Shown piece by piece: positions 23,782 through 36,750 of a stretch of 64,000 nucleotides of DNA. Position 1 is the first letter of the stretch, and each line of letters begins with the position of its first letter. The notes beneath the pieces are model-generated. The model was not told the origin of the DNA. It did not search any database and saw only the letters and a program-made list of their open reading frames with translations. The position numbers and the translations under genes are program-made. Source of the DNA: Mycogone perniciosa (lineage: Eukaryota > Ascomycota > Sordariomycetes > Hypocreales > Hypocreaceae); contig JAOALB010000044.1 of NCBI GenBank assembly GCA_025331125.1, positions 97,250 through 161,249 on the forward strand, read 5' to 3'.

Positions 23782-25999
23782 GATTGAAGCCTGTGTCGGT
23801 GTATGCTAGCTTCAAGGCAATACGGAGTGCGTAATGATGCTGAGGACTTGCTCCTCCACAATTGCAACGGTGGCAGGTAGAACACCAATCTGCTGTACCA
23901 ATGCGCACACAGTCGCCAGGGCTACGGAAAGGGTTATTTGCAGTCAACAAGAAAATGCACCTATCGGATGGGCTCAGTTCAAGTGTGAGGCCACGATATC
24001 AAGTTGCCCCCCATTCAAACACATGGGCCGAAGCTCTCCCACGGCGCGTCACTGCCCACCAAGATTGCCCCACTGAACAAGGCTACATACGAGTACTTTT
24101 GTACATACTACCTTAGTACTCGTACAGCGGGCCGACTCAGTCGCCGAAAGCATCCAATGGGTCTGATGGTGGGGCCATGACATCTACTGGGGCCTGTTGG
24201 CCTGCCTGTCTGCGTTGGTGCCTGACATATGGGGCCACGCAAGGGAACCAGGTTGCCTGCCAAACACGACTTTTTCCCAGACGCAACGCAACGACACTCC
24301 ATCAACATCAAACTCCCATTCTCATCAGGTTGCGACAATCCCAGCGTCGGACGTTATCAAGGAACGGCGCAACTAGGCACTGTTGGCGCCCGAGATTCGA
24401 GATCTCGCGCCCAATAGCGTCACCAGCGCCAGATCTTGCATTTGTTGTGCCATTCTTCGTTACGGACGCCCCTTTGGAGATAGCGAGCGCTCCGTGTCCG
24501 CCCCGGATAATGCTGTAAACAACTGATGGGAACGGTCATAAAGGTTCGGTTTCTAGGCAGCGAGAAGGATAAAACTGCTGCGAGAGAGAAGTACTACAGC
24601 GGTCGTCGCAGGGTATGGCCACCTCCAAATCCAATCCCCATCGCTCAGCACGCATCCCGAATCCTTCCACTTTGCCCCCCAAACCCGCGTCTCCCCCAGA
24701 CCACATCCACCACATTCACATACACTGTTGTCGGCATCACAATGAATTCAAGCGGCGTCGTTGTATCGTGTGATTCATATGGTCTCTGGGCCACACTCTA
24801 AAGAAAATGTCCTTGTTGCCATTAAATGCGAGGCGTTGAGAAGCGACTTGCGCGGACTCGGCATACGAGCTCTGAATGGTGGACCTGGTCTTCTCTGTAA
24901 CGTCAGGGAGTCGAATGCTCGCAATGGCATATTCGACAGATCTGACGCACAGTACGGAGTACTCTCAGTCATGCTCGCATCCCAGCCTCGCCAAGATCCA
25001 GATGTGAAGGCAGCGAAAATTATCGCGTTCAGCGATTAGAAGTACCGCATATGCGCGCCCATCGCAGAAGCTGGCATCCTGTTCGCTTTGCGGCTTGCAT
25101 GTCGCGCGCGCGCTGCCCAACTTACGCCTTATCGTGGCGGCCAGAACTGAGGCTTCAGGGGGCCGGACTGGTGCAGACACATTGGGACAAAGGCCCGCTC
25201 CAGCAAAATCTATTCAACCATTTTAAAAGAGAAGAAAATTACACGGAAGCCAGTCCTTCATCTCGCGATGCAGTTCTGTTCTTTTTTGCTTTAATTCAGC
25301 TCACGCTTTCAGTGGTTCCTGGTTCGCTCTTGAGCTCCCCTGGTGGGCGGCGCATGTGTCTGTCGATCATGCTCCTTCAGTACCTTTGACGCGCCTCCAC
25401 CAGATGCCACTACCACACCTCGCCATCTCCTTTGTGTCACACAGGCTTCAAACGTCGTCTTCCCTTCGTTTGCATCCTCGCCCAGCCAGCCTTGCATTCA
25501 CTCGCTACGCTCTGCACCAACCACAATGCTATTTTTTCTTTCTTTCTCGGTTGCCAATGCTAACCCGTTTCTTCCATATTTTCAGATCGGAGCATCGCCA
25601 CCAGCCCAACGAACCCTTGAATCCATCGCATCCGCCCATGCAGCTTGGCTCATTGCGTACTAGTGCTCCACCATACTCTAGTGCCCACCTTGCCGACAAT
25701 CAGCCGTTAAGCTTCAAATCACCCCATTAAGGTACCAGTACACTCAAACTTTGAGAGTGAGTACTTTTCCCTCATTGCACCGCCACTTTGAAGGCATCAG
25801 CCACACATTCTTACACCATTCACCTACTTGCACTTGCACCCTTGGCCATCATCAGCTTCCCCCTACCTCGTCTCTTCTTTGTTCCCACCCACCAATTTGA
25901 TCTGGGCCGTTGCTGATGGGCTTTGGTAGTTTTAGACAACCTCACATTCCATCCATGATTTGTATATATTGCTGCTTTGGCCAGCATTAATTTCACACA
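23782..25999. other. head-to-head intergenic region
   Basis: About 2.2 kb between divergent genes, presumably both promoters and 5' UTRs. One CGGAGTA motif lies at 24954. The last 700 nt are pyrimidine-rich on the + strand, as expected for a leader. Short frames here have no domain. Confidence 0.5.
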
Positions 26000-28900
26000 A
26001 TGCAGTCCTGGCCCACCTCCGGTCAGAATGGCGCAAGTGAAGGGCATAATTCGTGGCAGTCTGGTTTTGCATACACAAACCAAAATGACCAGTTTGATCC
26101 CAGTCAGTCATGGTCACAGCCAGGAACGGAACAGGCCACCGCTTACTCGCACATGAATCCGCAAGATCCCTCCACATCCAACTTCTTCGACACATCTCAT
26201 CAAGGAGCCGCCTTTCTTACTGGAGGCCTTCACGGTACCCCGTCAAGCCAACCTGCGTTTCATGCTGGACATGGCACACTATCTTTGAATCAGCAATATT
26301 CCCAGCCTGGCCAGGATGTGATCGACCCTGCCTTCAGTAGTATACACCCGGACTTATATGGACATCAGGCCAAGGTGAATATTGGAGGGGATGGAATCAG
26401 CCATATGGGACAGGTCCAAAATCACCCGCACACTCATTCTCAGACATTTGCCCAGCATGAATTCTCATTTGCTCCACAAAATGAGCAGCTGTACGACTCG
26501 CCCGTCCCATACAACCAAGCCCAGCAACTCTCACAGGCCTCGCGTCAAGGAAATCATACGCCGGTACAGCACTTTGACAACCTGCATGGCAATTTCACTC
26601 AAGGTCACGCGTTTTCGCAGCCGCCTCAACAACCTCCGGTCCAGCATCAGCAGCCCTATGCTCAGAGCCAAGCCTTCACACCGGCAATCAACGGACAGGC
26701 CGATCAGTATCAAGTCAACAACACACTCGGCTATCAACTACCAGGCCAAACATACAATACACAGCCCAAGTACGCGCCACAAAAGCCGCTCGCATACACT
26801 CAACCAGCACAGAATACTCCTGTTCAGCAGTTGACCTCTCAGCCCCTCCAACATCCTCCCACGTTACCCACAAGTCATCCGATGACTACGGCGAACTCCA
26901 ACCCTTCTAATGTCCAGTATGGTTCCTCCCAACAGCCTATCGATGTTGATACAGTTGTTACCGCATCCCAAGCAGCAGAGTCGGCCGCCAAAAGGAGAAA
27001 GCGGGTTACTAAGCCTAGTCCGGAAACGATCGTCCCCGAGCAACCGATCCCAGTCGTTGATGTACCGCTTGATTTTTCTACCAAGAAGGCTGAGGATATT
27101 GACTCCTTGCCTGTCCCTGTGCCTTCGGAGGAGGAAACTCTAATGGTGAATCAATTCGCTAAGCGAAACAAAGCTGCGCAAATAAGGTATCCGTCGATAA
27201 AGGGACTTCCTCATCTCGTCTACGAAGGCAGCATTAAGCTCCCTGGTAAGTTACCTCATCCTCATTCCCTGTGCTGTTTTCTCTAGTGCTAATCTTTTTG
27301 CCAATAAAAAGCCCCGAAAAGCTACGACAAGTTGTCCCCTTTCGTCGCTCTACCCTCACGCAGTGATCGGTCCATGGTCCCGGAATTGGGTTATGATTTG
27401 CCATGCGAGATTCAAGGGCGGTTCACAAGCCAGTACCGGCCGTCTCCCGACAAGGGTGGACTAGATGAGAGAAGAGAAGAGGCGAAATTACTGCTTGATG
27501 ATTATGATCGTTCGATGAAATCTTTGGGCAAACGAAGGCCGAAATATACCGAATATCCCCGTGAGTAAATGCACTCCGATACGGTCCATTCCCTGCTGAC
27601 CTTTATAGATGCCTTCAAGGAACAACTGAAATCGGACGAAGCTTCCAAGAACAAGGCCGAGAAGAAGGCCAAGAAGGAATTGGAGGATGAGCGAGCCAAG
27701 CCAGTGAGTCGCTACGCAAGCTATAGAGCCATAGAGTTGATACTGACATTTTTAAAGATTCGTGCTGCAACTCGTCCAAACGACCCTGTCGAAGCTGCCG
27801 CATGGGATGCCGTCGGAATCGTTCACATTGAGCCGTCCGTGATCAGGACAAACGCTACCATCGCCGGGAGGGTTCAGCAAGCTGGTGAATTCTTCATCAA
27901 GTTGCGTTCAGAAATGAACAGTGCAAAATTGGACGTCGACCAGGCCATCAAGGACAAGGTGTCTGAAGCAGAACTTGTTGAATTAAAAACAGAGGCGGAA
28001 CAAAAGAAAGAAGCTTTTTATCGGGCCTTGGATGTCACAATCGAACACGCTGATGACGGGGTTTTGGATAACCTCGGGGGTCATCAAAAGCTTGTTCTGA
28101 GTCTGGTGAATGCCATGATTTCGTCAATTAAGGCAGGAGATTTCTCCGGAAAGCTTCCCAAAGCTTTACTTGAACTTTTTACTCACTTTCGGATGACGAA
28201 GAAAATCGCCGAGACGACCAACTTGGAAACAGTTCGCAGGAGATTTGAGGACAAGGGTGATGACGAGGTCAAAGACCTGGCACGTGAGATCGCTGCCAAC
28301 ATGAAGAAGGTAACCAAAGGTGTTGAATCTGAGACTGCGACCGGCTATACTGGCACTTCGGCGGCCAGCAGAGCCAAAGCAGGTATCAAGGCTTCTGTGG
28401 ATAATTCCTCCACGAAGCGAGGACGAGATGACGACACGGATTCCCGGACGGTGAAGAAGATCGCGGTTGAATCAGGTAAGGGCTCTCTTAGCAAGAAGCT
28501 CGCTCAGCCAAAGATCCAGCCGCAGACGGTTTTGAAAACAGTTGCGCCGAAAGCGCCAATCTCGTCGCTTTTACCTGGAAAGTCTAGGCCGGTGCCCAAG
28601 CCGGTCACCAAATCTGACCCGTCCAGCGCGGATAGCCCGTCGACTTCTGCCGACGACAGGGGCAAACCCGAACCAAAGAAATCGACGAAACAAGACGCCG
28701 CCAAGCCAACGGTTTCCAAGACGGAGTCGAAACTACCAGCGCCGAAGATGGCCTCAGCTCCAAGCGCAAGTGCCCTATCAGGTATTGCCTCCCTACTCGA
28801 CTCGATCAACGCGCCCAAAGCCGAGGCCGCGGTCGCACCATTGAAAGATGTAAAGGGATCCGAAACTCCAGAGGCACCTGAAGAGAAGGCCAAGCGGCTC

Positions 28901-30490
28901 CGCAAAGAGGCACGTCGTAAACTGCGAGTAACCTGGAAGCCCGAGGCAGAGCTAGTCCAAATCAAGACCTTCCAGAAGGACGAGGAGGAGGACGAGGGGC
29001 AGGGAACTAACATGATCCGTGATGCTGCTGATGACCGCTCTGAAGGCATGGTTCTCAAGCAACGTGCGAACGTCGAGGATGAAGATGAGGATGAAGATAT
29101 TCCTTATCAACCATGGCTGGGACCAGTCGCCACGGACTTTTCGAACCTCTCTGAGGAGGTGCGAAACAAGAACTACGTTACGCGTGGTGGGAAAATGACA
29201 TTTGCCACTACTGAGCAGCAACGTATTGGCGAGAGAGAACAACGAGAATTGATGGCCATCTACACTGATATCGCCGATATTCCCATAACCCCCAAGTCCC
29301 CTCCGCCAGAGGGGCCTATCGGAAATACAGAGGTGAAGACGGCATACCTTCCGAAGGAGGATTCCAAATTCGAAGAAATCCAACTTCGATGGCGGGATGA
29401 ACAGCAACTGGGGCTCGATGAAGCGCTACGCGCTGCCATGAGACGTCTAGACGCCAAGCATAGTCCTTCGAATCAGCTGGATTCTATTCTGGGCCGTCTC
29501 CAAGAGGCTGTGTCTGCAGCTGCGCCGTCTCCACCAGCGTCTTCGCAACGTCAACAACCATTCATTAATGTACCCCTTCTCGTGGGATCTAAAGCTGAAG
29601 AACAACTCCTTGCCTGGATTCAATCCGACAAGGTTAAGGCCTGGCGCGAATCTAACCCCATGCATGCAAATGCTGTACGCGCGTACAATTACACAGATCC
29701 TATGGTCAACATGATGGGTAGAGCCGTTGAGGAGGTGGTGAAGGACTTGTTAGGCAAACCGTTCCCCGCCACCTCCCCGCCTCATTGGATTGGGATGGAT
29801 GAAGAGAGGGTTAGGGAGTGGTGGTTTGCGTATGGCAAGGAGGCTACGACAAGGCAGAAGAGAGAAAATGAAGGACGTGCAAGGGCCGAAGCTGAGGCAA
29901 ACGCAATAAAGGCTGCTGCGGCTGCGGCTGCGACTACAAATCAAACACAGAGCAATCCTCAGGACTGGGCGGCCTATTATTCCCAACAGCAAGCATATGC
30001 ACCGTACATGGCGCTGCTCCAACAGATGACTGGTGGACAGCCTCAGCCGATCCAACAGCCTCCAGCGGCGGCACCAGCGCCAAGTCAGCAGTCTCAGATT
30101 CCCGATAGCCAACTCCAGTCCATCCTCGCAGCCATCAACCAACCTCAGCAGTCAGCGGCACAAGCCCAGGCCGCAGGTCTCACTAGCTACCTAAACCCCA
30201 ACGATCCCTCTTACCAACAGCTCGTGATGCTCACGCAGATGGCACAGGGCCAGCAGGCACCTCCGCCCCCGCCTCCTCCAAGTCACGGAGGCGACCGCGA
30301 CTGGGATCGTACCGAGAACCAGGGTGGTAGAGGAGATCAGTACAAAGATGGGAAGGACGGCAGGAAGAAGAAGGGCACACTGCCGCCTCACAAGCCAGCT
30401 AACAAGGCGCTTATTGGGACGAAGCCGTGCACGTTTTGGCAGCAGGGCAAGTGTGCTCGCGGAGACAAGTGCACGTTTAGGCACGATTAA
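26000..30490 (+). CDS. PNUTS/Ppn1-like protein with CCCH zinc finger
   Basis: Exons 26000-27245, 27312-27560, 27609-27703 and 27758-30490 give 1440 residues. The first 330 are Gln/Pro/Ser-rich and probably disordered. A helical region near 600-680 (NLGGHQKLVLSLVNAM...LPKALLELF) may be a TFIIS-N-like domain. At about residue 920, RRKLRVTWKPEAELVQIKTF resembles the protein phosphatase 1 docking motif of PNUTS (RVxF/W type), followed by an acidic stretch. The C-terminus carries a CCCH finger, C-x7-C-x5-C-x3-H (CTFWQQGKC...KCTFRH), after a proline run and an RGG-like segment. In animals and fission yeast such proteins recruit PP1 to the transcription termination machinery. The domain order supports this; identity as the orthologue is inferred. 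Intron 3 (54 nt) has no in-frame stop. Confidence 0.75.
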
Positions 30491-30964
30491 ATTTTTCTTT
30501 ACAAGCTGGGGCCTGGGGATTGATAGCATTATGCGTGTGTGCAATCGAATGGAAAAGCTATATTCGGAACTGTTCAGGCGTTGGAGCTTAGATGGTTGGG
30601 GGATGAAATCGGGATTCTACAGCGGCATATCTTGTACATTAGATCTTTAGTACTGCCGCTTTTTGCGGCTCTCTTTTTTCCATTGAGTTTCTACTACCTA
30701 GCACTTTGGGGGATGGGAGGCGATTGCATCGATGCAAGGAAGGCGTCTGACTAGGGAGCGAGTGTTTCCCTTTCCACGGTGAGAAAAGGGAAGATGGGTT
30801 TTGTATGTGATATAATCATATGGTATGTGTCTTTTGACATGCTCATTACCTTGACTGCTCGTTTTATCATTGTCATTCATGTGTGAAATCGCGAAGTAGT
30901 TGGACTTGACCCGTTCAATTCAGATGGATGAATGAGTATATGGCATTCTGCTGCTACTCCTCTC
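30491..30964. other. convergent 3' intergenic region
   Basis: 3' flanks of the PNUTS-like gene (+) and translin (-). Nothing further is seen. Confidence 0.5.
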
Positions 30965-31887
30965 CTACTCAGCAGATGCCATCTCCGTATCCGCCGCCCC
31001 GGGTCTAGCCACCAACCCTCTCAAGCTCAAATCATACACCACATCCTCCACACGCTTCACATCATACTTGACGGCATCGGCGCGCTTGCGCAAAATGTCA
31101 TTCTTCAGGTTCAGCAGCTGAAAGCCGGCAAAGAGATCCTTGACGAAAGCGCTGATGGTCATGGGCAGGTCGAAGTCGCCCAGGGTGACGGCGTTGGTGG
31201 CCAGGCGGGAGAGGTCCTGGGTGAGATCGGTGAGGGAGAGGAGGTATTCCTCGATGGTGAAGTGGAAGGCGTCGTGATCCTTGAGGTTGGTGGGGACTGA
31301 GAAGATGGCGCCGACTTCTTCGAGCGTGAGGAGACGGCCTAGGTCAGCTGGTTTGGAGGAGGAGTCATCGGAGGGAAAGCCGCCCAGCCAGGCACAGTAG
31401 ATGGTTGTGCCGATGGCGTGTTGGATGGTTCGCGCCCATTTGGAGTTGTACCTGCGGGATAGGGCAGGGGTGAATTAGCTGGTGTTCTTCTGTGGGAGTG
31501 AGCTGGAGTTGGAGAGGCTCAACTTGTAATATGGATATTTGGATGCCACTTCATTCAGCTCAGCTACAATGGTGACCTGTTCCTTGACGGCAGCCTCAAC
31601 CTGTGCCGCCAAACCAGGGTCTATTTCATTAATCAATCAATTAGCATGAGAGAAGTAACACAAATAATGAATGAATGAATGAATGGTATGTGTGTATGTA
31701 TGCATGTTCACTCACAACGAGCGCGCGGCGTGGAGTGCACGCGTGAGAGGTGGCCTTGAGCCGTGGCCACAGCACGATCCAGGCGTTGGACAATCTGAGT
31801 CAATGTGTCGCGGACTTGAGTCTCCTCCTCGAGTTTAGACTCGAGGTAAGTGAAGATGGAAGGGTCGAGGAGGCTGGATTCAGACAT
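30965..31887 (-). CDS. TSN: translin
   Basis: Single-stranded nucleic-acid-binding protein that forms octamers and, with TRAX, the C3PO endoribonuclease. Minus-strand exons 31716-31887, 31524-31620 and 30965-31451 give 251 residues, slightly longer than the animal protein of about 228. The C-terminal half is diagnostic: LTQDLSRLATNAVTLGDF, TISAFVKDLFAGFQLLNLKN, ILRKRADAVKYDVKRVEDVV, YDLSLRGL. The N-terminus is the usual helical bundle (SIFTYLESKLEEE...). Intron 1 (95 nt) contains a (ATGA)n microsatellite at 31666-31685. Intron 2 uses a less common GTTGAG donor. No TRAX gene is visible in the window. Confidence 0.95.
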
Positions 31888-32350
31888 GGTTGTGTTTGGG
31901 CTGTGTTTTTGGGGGGTGTGATATTGAGGCTCTGCGGGAGAGAAAGATGATGTAGGAGGTAGGTAGGATGGCTAGTGAGGGGTGTGAGAAGAGGGAGAAA
32001 GCTCTTGCGAGGTATCAGGATATTGCAGATTGATATTCAGGTCTCTTTCTCTACTGCATACTCTATGGATTTGCGAGATGGGAGGGGTTGTGTGTTGCCT
32101 ACAGAAACGCATTTTGGCCAGAAGAATTTTTCACTCGTTGGGCTGAACGAAACATCACCAACAGCACCTTAACTTAAAATTTATCTTTTTACAGGGGATT
32201 AATAGGTAGTTGAACGAGTATACACGTTTCATGCAGATCAATTTCTCACAAACACGCACCAGTATCAAAAAGCACACATAATATCCACACATCAGCGAGA
32301 TACCCTTCCTCACTACCCAGGCAAGCCTGAGCCAGCAATGAAAAGAAAAA
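31888..32350. other. spacer between translin start and U2 3' end
   Basis: 5' flank of translin and 3' flank of the U2 gene. It may hold 3'-end processing signals for the snRNA. No protein gene is supported. Confidence 0.5.
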
Positions 32351-32540
32351 GGTTCGCGTCGCCTGGAGGCAGTGTAATACCAGGGACACTGTGGACGGGA
32401 TCATGTGCAAGCACAGAGGAAACCATCCGAAAACCAAAAATAAGAATAATCACGATTGGTCTCCTTAGAGACCTTTCAGAGATTAAACTGAAAAGAACAG
32501 ATACTACACTTGATCTAAGCCAAAAGGCAAAGAGAGCTAA
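32351..32540 (-). ncRNA. U2: U2 spliceosomal snRNA
   Basis: Read on the minus strand, the sequence contains CTCTCTTTGCCTTTTGGCTT and then AGATCAAGTGTAGTATCTG, which covers the U2 region pairing with U6 and the branch-point recognition sequence GTAGTA. Stem-loop II (around TTTCAGTTTAATCTCTGAAA) and a complementary AGGTCTC...GAGACC hairpin follow. An Sm site ATTTTTGG lies near 32437, and the 3' stem-loop IV is CCTGGTATTACACTGCCTCCAGG-like, matching the conserved U2 3' domain. The 5' end is placed near 32540 by analogy with yeast U2, and the 3' end near 32351 after stem-loop IV; both are uncertain by a few bases. The gene would supply the RNA that recognises the many branch sites in this genome. 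Frames overlapping it on either strand are not real. Confidence 0.95.
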
Positions 32541-32588
32541 GGAGAAAAGGAAAAGAGAAAGCTTCGCTTTTAGAAGGGCGAGACGGAG

Positions 32589-32596
32589 TTTTATAG
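32589..32596 (-). promoter_or_regulatory. TATA-like element upstream of U2
   Basis: CTATAAAA on the minus strand, about 50-57 nt upstream of the inferred U2 5' end. The position would suit a polymerase II snRNA promoter. Based on sequence match and spacing only. Confidence 0.45.
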
Positions 32597-34510
32597 AATG
32601 TGAGAAGGCGGTGAGGGGAGTGATGGGGTGGCTGGTGGTCACGTGTTTGCGGCAGAATTCGCGTAATGGGCCAATGAGAGAATGCAACTGTTTTGCGGCT
32701 GGGCGCGGAATTCTAGGCAACAGGAGGTACCTTAGTAGTATTACTCCACTCGCCAGGTTCCTAGTAGTCAAAGAGGAGCTCGTCAAATAGTACGGAGTAT
32801 TTATCACCTGAATTTCCAAACGAATCTCTGCCAGTTTAGTCTTCATATAATATGGAAAGTATTGCTCCAACTTCTTGCTTAAGGGTATTCTGAATGCAGT
32901 AGAAATTTCTAAGCATAAAGGGCTGGCTGTTTGGTCCTGGCTTCCTATTTTTCACAGCTTACAGGGTAGCTGTTGTACGAAGTAGTAAGCTGCCAAATTA
33001 CGAGCCATATGAGTACTCCTTGCAGTCTTGTACAAGTATGCACCAGCATCAACTCTTGGTGCTTGCACAACGTATGTTTATTTTCAATGGACTAAATACT
33101 GGTTGCTTTTTAATATGTGATTGATGTCCTTTATCTGGCGAAGCTCATGGAATTTCAACCTGTCTCCGACTGGCACTTCTTTTCCCAAGTCGTATCGATA
33201 TGTATCGTCCCAGCCCGATTGACGATCCCATTCCTTTGCCTTAGCAAACTAAGCACCGACAAACATCAAGTACAAGATGCTTCTCATCAGTCAGTGGGGG
33301 AGTACGAGCCTTATGGTGTGGTCACTCACGAAACCACACTGTTCAAGATATGACACTTTCCATGACATGGCGCTGACACACTCCTCGTCTTCAGCTCCGC
33401 AACAAACGGACCCAAAATAACTTGCGAGAGCCTCGACCGCATCCTAGATCCATACAATCGGCAGTTTCCAGAGAAAGTGGCAAATTAAGATAAACTATTG
33501 GAATCACACGCATCCCCTGTTGGTGCCGGAGAGCTGCCTTGCAGAAATATTGCATATGTGTGTGACTTGAGTGTCAACCACAACTCCAGCAGCCACTCAG
33601 CAGAGACTCGGAATTCCCGTTCCCACACAGCGTCAATATCCGAGGACGAATTAGCTAAAAAGTCCGAATGCGCAGCGGCCCGGTCCTATTACGGCTTCGT
33701 GATGTGGTCTCTGTGTTGGTTGTTGGTTGGGACATTCGTTTGCAAGACATGAGCTGAGATGAGCGATACCGACAGTTTGGATCGGCCGCTTTTAGTGATA
33801 GAGCGGAAATGTGAGAGCTGGTGTGATTGTGAGCTCGCTTATGTGCTCCCCATGTGGAAACACCGAACCGGAATGCGACATCTCGAGTCATCTGAGCCAC
33901 GATAGAGTGGGAGAACCCGATGATCTGATCTGATCAACCATCCCATCCAGATCCTCACCGAGAGGGGCGTGGCGGCACGCATGGGCCTTTGCCTGGTCTG
34001 AGTGGAAGTAGTATTACCTTCTGGAAGCCATCAGGTTCTGCAGCTTCCCGAAGCCACAGCGTTGGTCAAAGCCGCGAGCAGCAAACGCGTCTGAGCGAGC
34101 CACGCTTTCTGTCCGTCATTCTGTCCGTCAGTCTGGCAGTGCCAACTCCTCACGTGTGAGGCTCTGAACCGGGAGCTGCTGGAAGCCGTCGCTCACACCA
34201 GCGGCGGGCACAATGTGTGTGTCTTAGCATTGTTATGCTATTCCTATCCTGATCAGCTGTTGGTTGAATGCCCCTTGGCTGTCGAGATAATCCAAACGAG
34301 CAGCGGACTAACGGATTGAGGCATGCGGTCAGTGCCGGGAACTTCTGCCTCTGTCTCCGAAATAAGGTATTTAAGATGGCAACAGAGCCACTCTGGAAGC
34401 GAGCATCCAACGGCTTTCCAAGCTAGTGTCAAGCGAAGACATCACAACCGAGACATCTCTTTTCCTTCGTCTTTCATTACCCGCAGCACGATCAAGATAT
34501 CGTGTCGACA
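32597..34510. other. intergenic, upstream of S53 peptidase
   Basis: About 1.9 kb with no supported gene. It includes the rest of the U2 promoter side, one TACGGAGTA at 32790 and the peptidase promoter. An 84-codon frame at 33498-33752 has no recognisable domain. Confidence 0.45.
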
Positions 34511-36482
34511 ATGTCGACCCTGAAGATGTCTTGTCTGCTACTCCTGGCAACCTCGGCCCTGGCCATTGCCAATCCGGTTGCAATCGCGGACTCGGGGCAA
34601 TCAGCAGAGATATCGGATCGGTCACCAGAGAGTCAACTCATCCAGCTCTCCATTGGCCTTGAGCCAGAAAACCGTGCCAGCTTCGAACAGACACTCCACG
34701 AGATTTCTGATCCTTCGCACCAACGATACGGCAAGTATCTTATCCGCGAAGAAGCCAAATCGCTTTTCCAACCAAGACCTGACTCTACCGATGCTGTCAA
34801 ACGATGGCTTTTTCAGGCTGGCGTCCCGAGTAATGATATTTCAGACCAAGGCCAATTCATCCATGCTCGAGTTGCTGCCCACCATGTTGAGGCACTCTTG
34901 GGACAAGGAACCAACAAGATTAACCGGCATGAGGGCAATGCTCTTCCTCTGGAAGTGCGAAGCCATATCGCCACCATTCAGTCATCATCGTCCAGGGGAA
35001 TGGCCGAGGGACAGAATGGCAAACACCGTCAGTCTTGCCAAAATTGGCAGAGAAGAGAGGAAGAGACCGAGATCGACTTGGAGAAGTGCAAGGTTGCAAT
35101 CACACCGGATTGTCTCAAGAAGCTGTACCATATGGGAGACCAACATGTGGAACCGACTGGCAACTCACTTTTCGGCATTCCTGGATTCAGTCAGGTAAGT
35201 TCCATCCGAGAAGCCTCTAGCACACAATGGCAACTAACTTCAGCCAGCAAACCGCGCAGTATGATGAGCTTGAAATGTTTCTCAATAAATTCGCTCCGTA
35301 CGCAGCCGGTGCCAACTTTTCCGTCGAGCTCATCAACGGCGGAGAGAACCCCCAGGGTGAATACCCAAGCGGCGAGGCCAACCTTGATGTCCAGTATGCC
35401 ATCGCCATGGCGTACAATCTGCCAGTGCGCTACTATGCCGTTGGTGGAGAGAACCATGATTTCACGCCCGATTTGGAGTAAGCCACCAGTTGCTTTGTTG
35501 CTATAGATGTATGGAGCTAACTATGCGTTCTTAGCTTACCGGACAACAACAAGTATCATATTGAACCGTTTCTTGAATTCGCCAGTTACCTCGTAGATCT
35601 CGATGACGACGAGCTCCCTCGGGTGATTTCTATTTCATACGGCACCAATGAGCAACTCCTTCCAAAGCCGTACACAACACAAGTTTGCGATATGTTTGGG
35701 CAACTCGGCGCTCGAGGAGTTTCCATCGTCGTCGCATCTGGTGATATGGGTCCAGGATATTCCTGCCAATCGAATGACGGCAAAAAGAAGCAAAAGTTTC
35801 TTCCTGTTTTTCCAGCTTCTTGCCCCTATGTGACGACTGTTGGGGCAACCGAGAGCACTGGGCCCGAAGTTGCCACCAACTTCTCGTCTGGAGGCTTCTC
35901 AGAGCACTTCCTTCGCCCGGCATGGCAAGATAAGGTCGTCAAGAAGTACCTGGGAGACCATGGAAGTGAATGGGAGGGATATTACAACCCTGATGGAAGG
36001 GCGTTTCCTGACGTGGCAACCCATGGGTTCAACTTCCAGTTCGCAAACCATGGAAAAGTCGAGGTATTTAGCGGAACAAGGTATGTACAGTTATTTGCAA
36101 CAAAGTCAAGGGTATGCATACTGAAACAATTTCGACAGTGCTTCTGCGCCGGTTTTTGCAGCCATGATTGCGCTCCTCAACGATCATCGAGCTAAGAGCA
36201 ACAAGCCGCCAATGGGGTTCCTGAATCCGTGGATCTATGGCATCAGAAGCTGTGGCTTCACAGAGTAAGTGACGGCATATCGCTCTCGCTTTTTATCATG
36301 TGCTAAAATCGATGGACAGCATTACCGAGGGCAAGTCACTTGGATGCTTCGGCCGGAGCGTGTCCGGCCTTGAGTCGCCTGTGATCCCGGGTGCTGGGTG
36401 GAGCGCGGTCCCCGGATGGGATCCAGTGACGGGTTTGGGCACGCCACGATTTGATCGGATGAAGAGTTTGTCGGTCATGTAG
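34511..36482 (+). CDS. secreted sedolisin-family (S53) serine-carboxyl peptidase, tripeptidyl-peptidase type
   Basis: Acid peptidase, probably secreted and self-activating. Exons 34511-35194, 35248-35477, 35535-36080, 36139-36264 and 36320-36482 give 582 residues. A signal peptide is evident (MSTLKMSCLLLLATSALAIA), followed by a prodomain with the typical DPSHQRYGKYL motif. The catalytic triad is visible: Glu271 and Asp275 in GEANLD, and Ser487 in GTSASAP; the oxyanion Asp is probably in ASGDMG. Calcium ligands are Asp529 (DIT) and Asp563 in GWDPVTGLGTP. The codons of both Ser487 and Asp529 are split by introns. Length and layout are complete, so the gene looks functional. Substrate range cannot be told from sequence. 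The start is the ATG at 34511. Confidence 0.95.
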
Positions 36483-36750
36483 GACATGTGCAACAACCCA
36501 GACAGGAGGATGAGGGTGGGGATCAAGGTTGGTTGAACCGCAGGGTGTATCTGAACACGATTCTGGCTTGGCTTCTCAAGGGGTGACAAGGGGATGAAGC
36601 GTGGATGCTTTCGAACAACATGTTATTCTAATGGATATATTTCCCCCACCCAGTGACGGTGGTGGACGCATGCTCGTTATTTCTAGTCGAGTCTCTAGCT
36701 TTACGAGAGAAAGAAAGTCTCAGTATTTCCTTTTATTTCTCTCAAATTAC

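Noticed and set aside
32313..32870. 185-codon and 150-codon frames across the U2 region
   Set aside because: The bases are explained by U2 snRNA structure and no protein domain is seen.
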